DNA of 64,000 nucleotides from Diorhabda sublineata (GCF_026230105.1 NC_079482.1:8122001-8186000); one strand, 5' to 3'; positions 1-12,148 are shown, numbered from the stretch's first letter. Program-made: numbers and translations. Notes: generated by a model not told the origin, from the sequence alone.

Positions 1-1700
1 GAGAAACCTTTTTGGCGTTCACTCTGTTCAAAAGTCTTGAAATTTTGTTTGTTGTTTATGAGTGTTCTTAAGTATTTTTATGTTTTGGTATGAATATTGT
101 AGATAATTTAAGTCTTTGCCGTTCTCATCATAATATAACAAGAAGAGGCAAGTTCGATTTTGAATGAGAAAAGCCGTTTCTTTTGTATAATCATAAAAAA
201 GCCTTTCATCGTCTTAAATCAATTTAAAAATATCATTTTTTCTTCAAACCTGAAGCATCATTATCGTCCAAATCAAATACATAAATGCATTTTGTGTTCA
301 AATTTCATTTGTAAATGCCATTTCTTATATAAATAAAATTTAAAAAAGTACTTTTTAACCATTTTGAAAAAATATTTTGAATTAAAATTGGAAAAGGGAT
401 TTTTGTCCGAATTGAAAGTAAGAAGCGGTTCTTGACGAAATTACACTTGAAAAAGCCTTTTTTTTACTAATGTACTTATTTCCAAAATTAATTTGGAATT
501 GTCGTTTATTTGTATCAACTGAAATTGGAATAGACATTTGTTAACTAAATTTATACAAGCAAACACGTTTAAAATGTTTTTTTTGTTCAAATTTAGTTTC
601 GAAACGTCACTATAAGTTAAAAAAAAACAATTTTAATCCAAACATTAAAAATCCTGTTTCTGGCTACATTAATACCATTTTTGTCAAAATTGCGATGGAA
701 AAGTTCTTTTTTGTATGAAGTCAAATTGTATGAAGTCTCATCCAAATTGAATCTAAAAAAAATTTTTACTCATTAAATCCTATAAAAGCAGTTCGATTAA
801 ATTAATTTGGAAAAGCTATTTGTGTATAAATTTAATTTAAAAATGTAAATATATCCTATTCATAGTCCAAATTAATTTGGAAAAGACGTTTGTGATTCAA
901 TAAATCCTAGAACAACATTCACTCAAATTAATTTGTATTTTTTGTCCAAATTAAATTTGGAAAAGGCGTTATTTATCTTACTTATAATTTGAGATGCCTT
1001 TTTGTTTTTAAGTTGGAATTGGAAAAGCCATGTTTGTCTAAATTAAAATTTATAAACTTTTTTGTTAATTTTTGTAAATTTTTGTTAATTAAATGAAATT
1101 AGAATAGCAGTTCTTTTCGACTACATCACTCCCAGAATACGCATTTATGGTCTAAATCAATTTTTTGTCCAAATTTAGCTTGGAAATTCAATCATGAATT
1201 TGGAAAAGCAAAATTTGTCCAAATTCAATTCTGTTTTGCCTCAATAAATCCTAGAAAAGCAATAATTCATCTAAATTAATTTGAAAATTGAGTTTTTGTC
1301 TAACTGAATATGAAAATGAATAAAAAAATTATTTATCTGAATTGAAATTGAAAACACCAAATTTATTTTGGAGGTCATTTTTGATTCATCAGAGCATTTT
1401 TCATCTAACTCTATTTTCTTCAATAGATTAATCCGAATAAAACCCTTTATCGTAATTTTTTTCGAATTTGGAGAAGTCATTTTTGTTGAGATTAAGGTGT
1501 GTGCTCTTTCATCTGAATATCTAGAACTCTTTACTAGATTTTACCTACTTATCACACAAATTTCAAATCCCCCAAATAGTTTTCTACCCCACTTTCACTA
1601 AACTAAAGCAAGAGAAGCCCTTCATCGTATATATTTAGTCAAATTTAATTTGAAAAAACCATTTTTATTCAAATTGAGTTGTGCGAATTTTTAATTTCAA
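1..1700. repeat. Degenerate tandem-like A+T-rich repeat block
   Basis: A short motif recurs irregularly across this block. Its core is close to CCAAATTAATTTGG followed by AAAAG and a T run. Clear versions are near 801-815, 868-893 and 941-972, with weaker ones from about 360 to 1700. The core is nearly palindromic. Spacing is irregular, at several tens of bases, so this looks like an old, decayed minisatellite rather than a fresh array. Short frames on both strands are by-products of the repeat. No protein similarity was seen. Confidence 0.6.
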
Positions 1701-2559
1701 TATCCTTAAACCCTCACGAGATTTTGCTTACTTATAAGACAAGTTTTCAATTGATTATCTTTAATTTAGGGATAGAATTTTTTAACTTCAGTGACTGGGC
1801 TATAATATATTTGGAAATATTACGAGTAGGCTGCTATTTCGCTATTAATTCATAGAATGTAGCATGTTGTTGACTTTCCATAGGAATTATGTATAGCCGA
1901 AATAATAGACATGTTTAAGATAAATGTCTGGTCCATGTACGTTAACTTCATGATAATATAGAGATGGTAATCTATTACTTTGGATGCGATAATTATAGTC
2001 TTCATGAAATATCGGGAGCGTAGTAAATCAAAGCGTAATTCTACCAAAAAGCCATTATTTAATGAAATTATATATCACCTGCTCTTCTTAGTCAATCCCA
2101 ATTGAATTTCAAAATTAAACATACACATAACAGTTAGAAATGTTCTTAACACATTAATAGCCGGCAAAAACTGAAATAAATATCAATGCTTTGAGAAAAG
2201 AAAAAATTCTATCTACAATATATTTATTCCTAAAATGCTAAGGCCCTGCCGGAAATAGTACTCAAAAATAAGTATAATAAGTAGAAACGGATCCTGATTG
2301 CGCAACGCTGGCAAATTAGCCCAAAAAATTACAATTTGATTGTAGTTATGGCGTATTGATAAGCTATTATACACTTAGCCACGTGGTTTAATCAATTATC
2401 CATCTTGGAAATGCAATGAATTTCTGTGAAATAGCTTGAAGTTTAGAAATAAGCGAAGATTTTATTTTTAACGCGTCTGAATAAGCTAATAATGCATAAA
2501 TTGAAACAGTTTTCGGTATTCCGTAAATATATGAAGTTATTCAGAACATTTGACAGGTA
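1701..2559. other. Unassigned A+T-rich spacer
   Basis: I read both strands and saw no recognisable gene, transposon protein, terminal repeat or tandem array. The short open frames present lack any family signature. Confidence 0.5.
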
Positions 2560-2699
2560 TTTTTGAAAATGGATTTCATTATGAAAAGAGCTGATGGCAA
2601 GAGGCCTAGACATCATGAAGTTGGTCCGATGCAGAAAAAAATAACTTTAGCGCCAATGTGTGGACCCCATGAACATAGTGAAAACGTCGAACCCAACAT

Positions 2700-3230
2700 T
2701 AGCCCCAATATTCGGAGCCGGCGTCTTTTGCCGCTCGTAAAGTATTTGCAAAATATCATCATAACAGTTTATTATGCTCTTATTGAATAGCATCTCGGAT
2801 GTGATGCGACTCAATTTGAGCAAATCTTTAAGCCACGAAAGAATAATGTTAGATATTTACTTCGACTAAACAGCAGAGCTCACTGCCGGGACTTCTTTAA
2901 AAGATTCAAAATATTGACTTTTCCTTCCTTATTCATCTTTTAATTCGTTTATCTAATTCGAAAGCACGCTTCTCCAATTTTGAAAAGATCATTGCAAAGC
3001 TATCTATCCACTATACACCGGGGCGCACGACCTTTATCTACCTACTCCACGTTCAGAATTAGTTGAGGGCTCAATGCTTTACAATGCAAAAGAAATGCAC
3101 AATCATTAGCCAATTAAAATCACAATATATAACATATTTTCAGAATTAGTTGAGGGCTCAATGCTTTACAATGCAAAAGAAATGCACAATCATTAGCCAA
3201 TTAAAATCACAATATATAACATATTTTTCC
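2700..3230 (+). pseudogene. LINE reverse transcriptase C-terminal fragment (Jockey/CR1-like)
   Basis: Translation with frame changes gives the end of a non-LTR retrotransposon polyprotein, the region after the reverse transcriptase that ends in a conserved tail. Visible pieces are YYALIE followed after a stop by HLGCD (about 2770-2805), then FEQIFKPRKNNVRYLLRLNS and RAHCRDFFKRFKILTFPSL (about 2817-2930), and RAHDLYLPTPRSELVEGSML with YNAKEMHNH (about 3024-3115). The last matches the widespread LINE tail pattern 'H.L.LP..R.EL.....Y.A...N.LP.EIK'. Stops interrupt the frame, so it is dead. The same family appears reversed at 19.5-20.0 kb. The clade is uncertain, but identity as a LINE tail is fairly secure. 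Confidence 0.7.
3052..3225. repeat. Perfect 87-bp tandem duplication
   Basis: Two copies of an 87-base unit (3052-3138 and 3139-3225) lie head to tail and read as identical base for base. The unit starts TTCAGAATTAGTTGAGGG and covers the LINE C-terminal tail just upstream. Because the host LINE fragment is decayed but the two units are identical, the duplication is young, or an assembly artefact. Confidence 0.9.
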
Positions 3231-5167
3231 GCATTTCGCAATAACTTGAAGGCATTTATTTAAATACTAATATTCAATACGGAGCATGCTACGCACTGGT
3301 TTAATCTTGTTATTGATTTTTAATTCAAATTATCACCAATTATAGGATTGCCATGTAGTTGGTTTTATTCTCTGGTTTAATTTTGACAATATTTACATGT
3401 TTATTACATATAAAAGGTAATTCCGTTATTCATTGTAGTTTTAGTATATTTCGTTATTTGTATGTTTTTCTTCTTATTTTTCCATAAGCTTTTGTCTACA
3501 AATTGTAAACAATTTTTTGACAACAGAGCATTTCTCCCTCTCTCTTTAATGAAATTTCTGGCACTGGCAGAAGTGTCAATTTTTTTGGGGAAAAGATTAA
3601 AAGTAATGAAAGTTCATCCAGAATATTTTCTGAAAAACTTGAATAAAGTTTTTGTAATACCTGATAATTTATTTTCACCTTGCGTAATGAGTATAACGCT
3701 TCACATGAAAATACATTTATATATTCACTGTATAAAAAGCAGTTGAAAATTTATTGTATTACTATAGGACAACTTCGATTTACACATACGTATACAAGTA
3801 GTTTGGGATTGCATTGGCGGTCAATTAGTATATACAATGTTGAAATACTATCACCAACGATCGTTGTATCACTATGCAGGGGGTCCAATAAAAATGTTTA
3901 GTGGATTTTATTGATACATATTAGTCATAATTCTTTATTGACTTGGTAATTTTCGTAACAGTAATCGATATTTACATAATAAATAAGATTTTATCTTATT
4001 TCAATAAACGTTTTATAAGCAGCAGTAAATTGTTGTTTGATAGCAAGTAACTACTATATAAATGGAGAATAGTTGTTATTTATAATTTAGAAATTTTGAA
4101 AAAAACGTTCTAGTGAGAATAAAACATTTACTATAAATGTAACTATGAGTTTTATATAAAGATGCATTCAAGATTGTACCAGGAGTAGGCTGCAACGTTT
4201 ACACAGGCATACTACAATCCACTAATTTCATCACTTCTTCATCACAGACTCGCTTCAATTGCATCTTTCCTTTATGGATTTGGGAACTGCAACAAGAAAA
4301 ATCGATATATTTGATTTCTTTAGATAACAGTAACAGCTAGGAAAATGTTTTTCATTGTTTTCTGGGAAACCCATTGATGATGCTTAGGAAATTCGATGTT
4401 TGATCTTTTTCTTGAAGGTTTCAACACATAATATTAAGATAATTGGCCAACTCTATTAGAAAAGTTAATAGTCAAACACTCTGGATATTCAAACTTCTTT
4501 TCAAATTCAGTGTTATCAGATGGGACATATTTGTTAAGGAAGGCGGCGATAATTTTTCTTATAGTAGAGAATCGTTCCATACATTCACCGCCTTACATGG
4601 TTGTATTAGAGCTAGACTAGACTTGATGGAAATTTTCATTAATGGCATTACAATATGGAATTCCAAAAAAATGCAAGAGTCTGCATAGAGAACATGCCCT
4701 GACGCCTAGGAGATGGTAGCAAAACATAGTTAATATTGACAATAATTTTATCAGATTAGTATTGATTCATATTTTACTTATTACAAATAGCTGCGTGTCA
4801 GTTGTCTCCATATGATTCTAATAAAATGATTTTCTGAATTAAAAATGGATGCGTAACGATTTTCAATCCGTTGAGAGAAGGATGCGCCAACTCGGGAGGG
4901 GATAATTCAGGTAAATGAAAAGGTAGTCCCAGTACATAATACCACTCGTGACGGATTCGTTATAAGCATTACCTGGAATTCAGTACCTAATCAACTTTGT
5001 GAAGTTGGAAAACCCAAAAATTGAAACCTAGAATTTCTAAATATTTTAATAGAATTTTAACATTATCTAGTTACTAAACAATATACAATAGAGAAATTAC
5101 TTTTTTAAATTTACGGAAGCTGTAATTTGTAACATTCCATATAACATAATAATGAATACTTGAAATT
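3231..5167. other. Unassigned spacer with short frames only
   Basis: The longest frame is 94 codons on the + strand (3462-3746). It is hydrophobic and low in complexity at its start and resembles nothing I recognise. A frame at 4443-4688 (+) is equally anonymous. No transposon motif or terminal repeat was seen. Confidence 0.5.
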
Positions 5168-5183
5168 GGTTAGGTTAGGTTAA
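5168..5183 (+). repeat. Short interstitial TTAGG telomere-type repeat
   Basis: The run GGTTAGGTTAGGTTAAG contains about three copies of TTAGG, the usual insect telomere repeat. It is far too short to be a telomere. Its complement CCTAA occurs near 31.27 kb. Confidence 0.6.
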
Positions 5184-5689
5184 GTTGGTCAAATAAAGAA
5201 AATGAATTTCTGAAACCGGTCTCTTATAGATTCAAAATGTAATATTTTTTGACATAATCACGTCACGAGTTGTCTAATCTTCATGACAATCACGATTATG
5301 AGTTGGCACATTGTAACGGGTATTAAAATCATGAGTTGGCGCATGCCCTAAAAATACTTACAAGGTCTATAACTGATGTTTTCCTTGGCTAAACTTCAGA
5401 AGATATGTTTTCTTCTTTTTTTGTAGTTATTATTATTTCACTATTATCGTTTATTATTTCTTCTGTTTTATTCAACTTCATTAATTTAAACTTATTTTTC
5501 GATTAATCTCAAAGAAAATTCCGTATTCTATTTTATATTCAATATTGACATTTATAATCATAAAATTTTATTTGAATTTACAATATTTAGATATAAGACT
5601 ATAGTTTACATTGAATTTAATACATTATACATAGTGGTATGTGAAATACGACGATTTCATCGACAATTAACTAAAAAATTACTATCATC

Positions 5690-5870
5690 TACAACCTTGC
5701 CATAATTATAGTGAACACTGGTTCCAATTAGCGCGAAGATATGATTACGGTGGTACTAAATTCAGGTGTAAGCTAAATGCCATTAGCGAGGTAATTATAT
5801 TATTTATGTCGCCATTAGTGATACCGGAAATTTGTCGAGGATTGTATATGGGAATGTTTTAAAAACTTCC
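5690..5870. promoter_or_regulatory. Candidate cis-regulatory block, homeodomain-like sites
   Basis: Within 180 bases there are several TAAT/ATTA core sites in a less simple context than the flanks: CCAATTAGCGCG (about 5724), GCCATTAGCGAGGTAATTAT (about 5779-5798) and GCCATTAGTGATACC (about 5811). There is no coding signal and no transposon similarity. Short homeodomain cores are common in A+T-rich DNA, so this rests on clustering and context only. Confidence 0.25.
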
Positions 5871-6289
5871 ATGAATTCTCAACAAGCAATCCTTAAGGCC
5901 GGATGACAAATCTGAAATATCTTCCAACTCTCAGAAATATATTTCCCAATAATTATAAATATATTTTTTAAAAATGTCAATATTTGCATAGGTTTTAGAA
6001 ATATTTTTGTATTTATTAACAACGGTACGGATTGGAAAATAGGAGATTTCATTGTAGTCTTAGCTCTGATTACTATGTATTGCAATTTTAATAATGTATT
6101 GTATTATTTTAAGCTTTAAGCTTTATGTGCAAAATTAGTACCAAAAATAAAAGTTCAAATGGGAGCTGTAATAGTTTAGTTTAGAAAAATTGATAAGTCG
6201 AACAATTTTATGATCAACTCTTGCTGATATGACAAAATTGTTGTAATAATTCTAGCACCTTGCCCATAACCTGCTCCCTTGTAAGACAT
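5871..6289. other. Unassigned spacer
   Basis: Simple A+T-rich sequence separating the block above from the LINE relic that follows. No feature was recognised on either strand. Confidence 0.5.
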
Positions 6290-7000
6290 TCTTCTTTAAT
6301 TTCTACTACTTATGCACAAGGGTAAGTGTTGTTGGACTCTATTGATAGAATTTACATATATAAATTAATATTCTTTAATTTTAATCCTCCCCTCATTAGT
6401 CCATTTGCTATTTTCTATTGATTGACACCTTTAATTAATCTGCCACTTTTTCATACCTACTTCTTATTGCTAGCATAACAGTATTGTCTGCAAAGCTAGC
6501 TATAGTATCATTTTCTGATTTACGCATGACAATCGTGTACAAGAGGTATAGAAGAGGTCCCTTAACATTATTCTGTGGTACTCCTGCTTAAGTTCAATGT
6601 AGACTCCTTCTTGTTTGATTTTGAAGGGTTTATTTGAAATCCAGAATTCTAAGATATCAGAGAACTCTATAGATACGTGTATCTTCTTCTCATGCTCCAA
6701 CCCCTAACGCCAAACACTATCGAATACCTGTGTTACGTTAAGAAATATTGTACAACAGTTTTTTTTATTATATCGACTTTTCCATGACATTTTTAGTTCG
6801 GTAGATCTGATCGATAGTAGAGTGGCTTTTCCTAAACCCGAACTGATGAGATAGTATTGGACTAGACTTTTCTACAATGAGTTTAAGCTGCTTAAGAAAT
6901 ATTTCGATTTTTTTGACGATACAGGGAGAGAAAAGTCGATATTTCATTATTATAACCTCTACTATTAACACATCAATGGTATATATTTTATCCTCCAATA
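6290..7000 (-). pseudogene. Jockey-type LINE reverse transcriptase pseudogene
   Basis: Reading the minus strand from 7000 down and switching frame at indels gives the reverse transcriptase core in order. HQFGFRKSHSTIDQI is near 6845. Palm motif A appears as FLNVTQVFDSVW near 6735-6700. Then come FKIKQEGVYIELK and the B-type motif AGVPQNNVKGPLLYLLYT (about 6590-6530). The catalytic FADD box is present as FADNT (about 6495). WTNEGRIKIKEY and VQQHLPLCI follow near 6400-6310. This order and wording match Jockey-group elements. Stops, at least three frameshifts and the D-to-N change in the catalytic box make it inactive. Upstream endonuclease and downstream tail are missing here. Confidence 0.85.
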
Positions 7001-7741
7001 TATATTATGGGAATAAATTAAAAAATGAAAAATGTCAAAAGATTTCGATCCAATGAGTCTATACTTTCCTACCTATGTTTCGGTAATTATCAATTCGCTT
7101 TAGAAAATATAATGAGCTACAAACGTGTCGACTTTATCACTGTTCTAAAAAAACAATGTCACAACTGCTAAAACAGAAATTTTACAAGAGAACAAAAAGA
7201 AAAAAAAATATTTGGAATAACTGGACGGAAATATTGGCAAATGGATATATGGATATACAGCACATATTCTTCACTTTTATATTGACAGACTTAGAATTGA
7301 ACAATATTAATTTTTAACAGAAAACAAAACATGAAAAAACCAAAACACGTTGTTTTCATTGATTGTTCCAAGGAAAAGATACATTTGAAATTATCATTGC
7401 TCAACATTGAAAACTTAATATAAATTAGATAAAAATCACATTAAAAAAAAGTAAATAAAAAAAAACATGTGAATTTACAGATTTTGATAAAACGTTTTAT
7501 AACAGTTATTATCACACAAACTAATTAATTCTTTTTTTGTTGTCAGATAGAGTGACTTTATTTGCGTATGCAGATTTCAAACTGACCGCCTATCCCTAAC
7601 TTGTTTGATTGTAACTACTCTCCAGTAGTTTTGCTTATAGCTGTATTTAATCTTTCACTTCTGATATTTCAGAAGTATTTTCGTTAAAATCCTTAGGAAT
7701 TCCTTGTCTTGAAGGGATTTCCCCTTTTTTCGCATTTCTGA
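7001..7741. other. Unassigned spacer
   Basis: A+T-rich sequence with poly(A)-like runs around 7440-7470. No coding or repeat structure was recognised. Confidence 0.45.
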
Positions 7742-7963
7742 TCAACGAACCATATTGATCAACATATCAAAAGATCTCCAAATGATACTGTGGACTCACT
7801 ACAGCTACAGCACCATTCTGTACTCACTTCCTCAACTGACACTTTTGGCTATGTTCTGACTGAAGGAGGCAAACAGCCTATGTCTCAACAACGACACTTG
7901 CGGCCAAGAGTCGAAATACAATCACGTCGTTGTTCCTGTAACTTACACTTGATGACTATGTGA
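7742..7963 (+). CDS. Uncharacterised 73-codon open frame, possible exon or element C-terminus
   Basis: The frame is open from just after a TGA at 7739-7741 to a TGA at 7961-7963 and lies in DNA visibly richer in G+C than its surroundings. It starts without a methionine; the only internal ATGs fall in its last third. The product is rich in Ser, Gln, His and Arg (for example QQRHLRPRVEIQSRR) with no domain I recognise. An AATAAA follows at about 7986. It could be the degraded end of a retroelement protein or a chance frame. Confidence 0.2.
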   Translation, partial: STNHIDQHIKRSPNDTVDSLQLQHHSVLTSSTDTFGYVLTEGGKQPMSQQRHLRPRVEIQSRRCSCNLHLMTM

Positions 7964-8169
7964 TACCATTACCATTACCATTAAGCAATAAAACTCACCT
8001 ACTTATACTTTTACAGTTATGTTGTTGTTCTTCTGGAGTAGCGATATATAAGTAGTTTTATGCGTTCTAATAAATCTATATAATTCAAGTTTTGCCCATA
8101 TCGCTTGGCTTATTATTTAGCACTAAACCGTATTTTTTGGTGCATTTTTGGGTAGTTACAACTCATAAT

Positions 8170-8950
8170 GCACTTCAGGTAATTTCTAGGTTTCTGTTAA
8201 TCCTACTTGTCCTGTAGTCTTTTTGTTTTTTGTCTCATTTATATCATTTCCTTCAAAATGATCTCTAAAATATTGTCTCCATTTCTATATATCATCTTCG
8301 TTTGTTATTATATCTCCTTTTGTATCTTGTATGTTGATGAGTTCGTTCTTATTTTTCTGGTGTTTTTAAAAGCACCAAAGAATAGTTTTTTATTTTTCTT
8401 GTAGGCGTTATTCATCTGTAAAAAATCTCGCCATGACCTCTCTTTTTGTTTATTAACTAATCTCTCAAATTTTATCCTTTCGTTTTTGTATTTTTCGTAA
8501 TCTTTTTGCGCTTTATATGCAAGGTATCTACTCCATTTTTGTTTTTTCTTTTTAATTGGATCTTTTAATGTCTCCGATCACCAATTTGTTATTGACACAT
8601 ATATATTCTTGTCGTTCCACATATTTTTTCGGCTGCATATATTATTATATTTTTAAATTTTGCCCACATCTCTCTTGATCTGATCAATTTTATCTTTTAT
8701 CATTTCTTGATATTTCATTTTATTTATAGTTTCTCTGAGTTTATAAAATCTAATTTTTTTTATTCACCGTTTTAATTTTGCGTTTTTTCTCTCTTTATTA
8801 CTTTCATTCCTTTTCATTTTCATCACATTCCAAATTTCTGGACCTCTTCTAACCTCGACAACCTTGAGTTTTTTCCAAATACTTTTACTTACTAGAATTA
8901 ATCCATTATGGATTTCTCTTTCGGTTTCAGTAATAATTAAGCTAAAAAGG
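8170..8950 (-). pseudogene. RTE-type LINE: end of endonuclease and linker to reverse transcriptase
   Basis: On the minus strand the segment near 8690-8620 reads WAKFKNIIIYAAEKICGTTR, the conserved stretch that follows the endonuclease domain in many LINEs. Next comes a charged helical linker (KKKKQKWSRYLAYKAQKDYE, then YKNERIKFERLVNKQKERSW, about 8560-8430) ending NKKLFFGAFKNTRK. Then KNELINIQDTKGDIITNEDD and, after a stop, KWRQYFRDHFEGNDI (about 8345-8240) match the linker just before the reverse transcriptase. The reverse transcriptase itself is absent. Stops and shifts show it is dead. The order and motifs make the LINE assignment firm; RTE-like clade is likely. Confidence 0.75.
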
Positions 8951-9499
8951 GGAAAGTAATTTTGGCATAAGAATAAAATTACTTATGTGAAAATTAACAT
9001 CACTATTATAAAAGTGTTGGGTGCTTTTTTGCGTTTTTAAATCATAGATCCAATTCACAGATCGGAAACGGTCAGAATGATTTTTTAATTTAGAGAAAGA
9101 AGAAGACAAGAAAATTGTTAGTAGTAGGAGTAGTAGGACTTGAATATACATTATTCGATTACTATTTCGGGTCGTCGATTTATTTTTCCCTTTTCGAAAA
9201 TTACTCACTAAGTAGGTCGCTCCTTTCTTTTATACTCGCTCAATATGGTATGAACATTGAGGACCGGATGTCACTATAAAAGTGAGGTTAATTATCTCAA
9301 CAGTAATTTTATTTTCATGCCAAGAGTTATTACTAAAAGTGTTTTTTAACATAAATATCTCTAGAAGCGAGTTTAGCAATGTTTTTAAACTGTATTTAAT
9401 TTTTTCCGTTTTTGTTCATTATGCTATTTTAAATCAATTTTTACTCGTATATACAAAGAATACAAAAAGAAATTTATGAATTACGGCGAATCTAATCAG

Positions 9500-9612
9500 A
9501 TATTTTGATCGAATTATTGCATTTTCATCAGTTTTTGACAAGTGTGCAAAGTTTAAATTGAATCTTATCTCTAAATAGAGCAAAACCGAAGCCAAAAAGT
9601 CAGTTACCACTG
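9500..9612 (+). repeat. Dispersed repeat, copy 1 (partner at 25.7 kb)
   Basis: This stretch, beginning around TTTTGATCGAATTATTGCAT, recurs near 25672-25790 in the same orientation. Shared blocks include the start, TTTGACAAGT, AAGTTTAAA and GAAGCCAAAA. The two copies differ by scattered substitutions and small indels, so they are old copies of one mobile family. No coding or terminal inverted repeats were seen. Confidence 0.65.
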
Positions 9613-10189
9613 TACTGATATATAATTAAAACTAAAAAAAATGTTAAAAAGATATTTGTTTCATTTTTATGTTTGAATGTTTTGTAGTTAAAACGATTAT
9701 TGATGAAATTTATTACGAAAATCTAACAATCATTTCCAATACTTATGAAAAAATACAAAGTAAAAGTCAGTTCGTTTCTCTTATTGAGGGGAGAACATCG
9801 TTAAAACCTTTGCTTTTTTATCATTATATTAATGGGCACAACCTAAAAATGTCAACAGAAATTGTGGTTATATAAAAAGATGAAGTCACAGATATTTCAT
9901 TTCAATGAAAATAATCGTTTTAGGTGTGGAATCATTTCACTTTTATTTTGACATGCATTCATCTAATTATTTTTTTAGTATGATTTACGGTTATGATAAA
10001 AATAATAGACATAATTTATTGAGCTCGTATCAACGTCTCATTTACAGCACACAATAATGCAAAAATTGATATCAATAGGAAACTCTTCCTTCCTTCTTCT
10101 TGATGTAGATTGTAGCTGGATTAACAATTGTTAATAAAGAATTTATGTTTCAAACTGATCAAGGTTTCGACGAGTCACGAATCAAAAAT
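9613..10189. other. Unassigned spacer
   Basis: A 68-codon frame (9669-9875, +) has no recognisable family. The remainder is simple A+T-rich DNA. Confidence 0.45.
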
Positions 10190-10400
10190 AGAGAATAAAC
10201 AAGATACGGCAAATAACAAACGACATTATAACAAAAAATTTGAACTTGGAACCATTTAAAAACAAAATCGAGAAATTATAACTAAAATGATTCGGGCTGG
10301 AAATGAAAATGGAAGAACGATTAATACAAGATATGTATGAAGCGAGGAAGAACTGGGCAGAAGTAATAAAGATAGCAAAAGAAAAACGAGAAATAAGATA
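10190..10400 (+). pseudogene. LINE C-terminal tail fragment
   Basis: The + strand reads KIRQITNDIITKNLNLEPFK and then NKIEKL, with K.FG.EMKMEERLIQDMYEAR after a frame break. This is the well-known tail of RTE/R-type LINE reverse transcriptases (pattern 'IR...I...L.......I....L.WFGHV.RM..ERL....YEA'). Frame breaks near 10270-10290 inactivate it. Only this tail survives. Confidence 0.6.
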
Positions 10401-10811
10401 ATACAAAAAAAACGAAAAACAGCTCAGCTCAGTACAGCTCATTTATTGACCTCAACGAACCTTACACCTGAAAAGATAGAGAGGAATCGAAATTAAGTAT
10501 TATTCCTTTGATCCTATTTTAAAAAATATTGATATGGTCCAACGAGACTGTGGATAATTTTCTCGCACATGGAGTCTTAAGACTGTACCCTCAATAGAAG
10601 ATATGAAATAATGGAGTCACACCATGAGGCGAAGTAGATATCTATTATATAATAAAAATTGATCTGCTATATATCTTGATAAGACTCCTATGGTACGTAT
10701 GAAACTCGATGTGAAAATTGAGCAAATGTTTCTAAAACACGAGGGGCAAATAGGGAGAACAGATTATAATATTTCTTGCAGGATACTAAGAACGTTGGAT
10801 TCCAAATGCGC

Positions 10812-10813
<2 letters not shown>

Positions 10814-10888
<75 letters not shown>
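10814..10888. repeat. (AT)n microsatellite, about 75 bp
   Basis: Uninterrupted alternating A and T. It lies just downstream of a short anonymous frame and generates spurious Tyr-Ile frames. Confidence 0.97.
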
Positions 10889-10890
<2 letters not shown>

Positions 10891-11659
10891 CAACGGTTGA
10901 TCTAATTAAAATTTGGTTAAAAATTAGTAGCTTTCAAATATACTCAAAACAAAATACGTTATCACAGCTAACATGAAGAGCAAATATTAGAAAAACACTC
11001 AAGAATATTTGTTAAGTTAGGATAAATATTTTGACAAGAGCTACAGCAAATATGATCTTTTAGAGTATCGTTTAATATTAAAAAAGAGTATGTCTGTGAT
11101 ATTATAACTAAAACTGGCAGTTATACGGTACCACAGTTGCTTGTATATTATTATTCAACGCAAATCTAGAGTAACATCTGAGAATATTCCACTCAAGTTG
11201 AATGCAAGTGTGGTGGAATTGTTTAGAAATGGGATTGTTAATACTTATGATGATACAAATGAAAGAGAAAACCATCATAAAATTGAAATGGAAGATTACC
11301 ACATCATTGAAAATATTACTATAAATGTTATTGAAGTTAGCAGTGATTCTAGATTCATTATGAAGTAAGCGTTTAATGGTTTGTAATTGTGCAAACAAGT
11401 CTCCTAAGATCAGTGTATCCATCCACTAAAAGTTCAATTCATTCTGACGAAATATACAGCATCCATCAGTCAACTACATATGCTCAACATGTATAAGATA
11501 TGTCGATGACTGTCCACGCTGATGGATCGCAATGAAAAAATTCAAGGAATCAAAAAATCAAAAAATTTGTTCTTGTAGCTTTGAAAAATGAACTGTCGGA
11601 TTCGAATTGTTACGAAATCATCTACTGACATAGATCGTGAAGCCGGTCTTTTTCTATTA
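10889..11659. other. Unassigned spacer with overlapping anonymous frames
   Basis: Frames of 75 codons (11141-11368, +) and 104 codons (11108-11422, -) overlap on opposite strands. Neither resembles a known family. A short inverted pair, ATCCATCAG near 11461 and CTGATGGAT near 11521, is visible. Confidence 0.4.
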
Positions 11660-12090
11660 TGTTAGTAGAATATGAAGTTTGACGGGTGCGGAAATTCTCA
11701 GAATGACCATTTACAGTTTTTATACGGAGAAAATTTCTTTATATTGTTTTCTATAACTTATTTACAGTATTTTTTATAGCATGAATTTCTAGGAAGGTCT
11801 TTTTGTTTGTTTACATTGTAGAACCGAATTGTAAAGGAATCCGTTTTGTATAAATAGGCGCTTGTTTATCAGCGAGATCAGTAAATAATATGATGTCATC
11901 CCGAACAGCTCGGGATTGATAAGTAAACGATGTGTTTAAATAAATTAATACGTTAAGAATTAGTTAAGTGTTTAATAATAAGTAGTAGTGTATGGTTTAG
12001 TGAATAATGACTTGTTTAGTATACTTGGTGTTAGTTTATAAATTAATTAAATAAGTAAGTAAAAAGCGTGTGTATTAATCCACCCTACCG
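11660..12090 (+). mobile_element. Possible solo LTR with core promoter
   Basis: A TATA box, an initiator exactly 31 bases on, an AATAAA (about 11940) and a T/A-rich leader ending in AATCCACCC (about 12077) together resemble the long terminal repeat of an insect Ty3/gypsy-like element. I cannot fix the TG...CA ends or a target duplication. No primer-binding site or gag/pol similarity follows. A host promoter is the main alternative. Confidence 0.35.
11849..11882 (+). promoter_or_regulatory. TATA box plus initiator core promoter
   Basis: TATAAATA at 11849-11856 is followed by the arthropod initiator TCAGT at 11878-11882. The first T of the TATA box is at -31 from the presumed start A at 11880, the canonical spacing. 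AGCTC at +28 to +32 matches the downstream element RGWYV at four of five positions. A small perfect hairpin, ATCCCGA-ACAGC-TCGGGAT, lies at about 11898-11916. Confidence 0.5.
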
Positions 12091-12148
12091 TTAAAAACAG
12101 TTCAAATAATTAAGAAGAAAATGATACTCTAAAACCAGAATTCAGTAA

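Noticed and set aside
10690..10976. Two + frames running through the (AT)n tract
   Set aside because: Microsatellite read-through; the flanking residues match no family.
11108..11422. Overlapping 104- and 75-codon frames on opposite strands
   Set aside because: No domain, motif or promoter. Opposite-strand overlap and A+T-rich composition fit chance.
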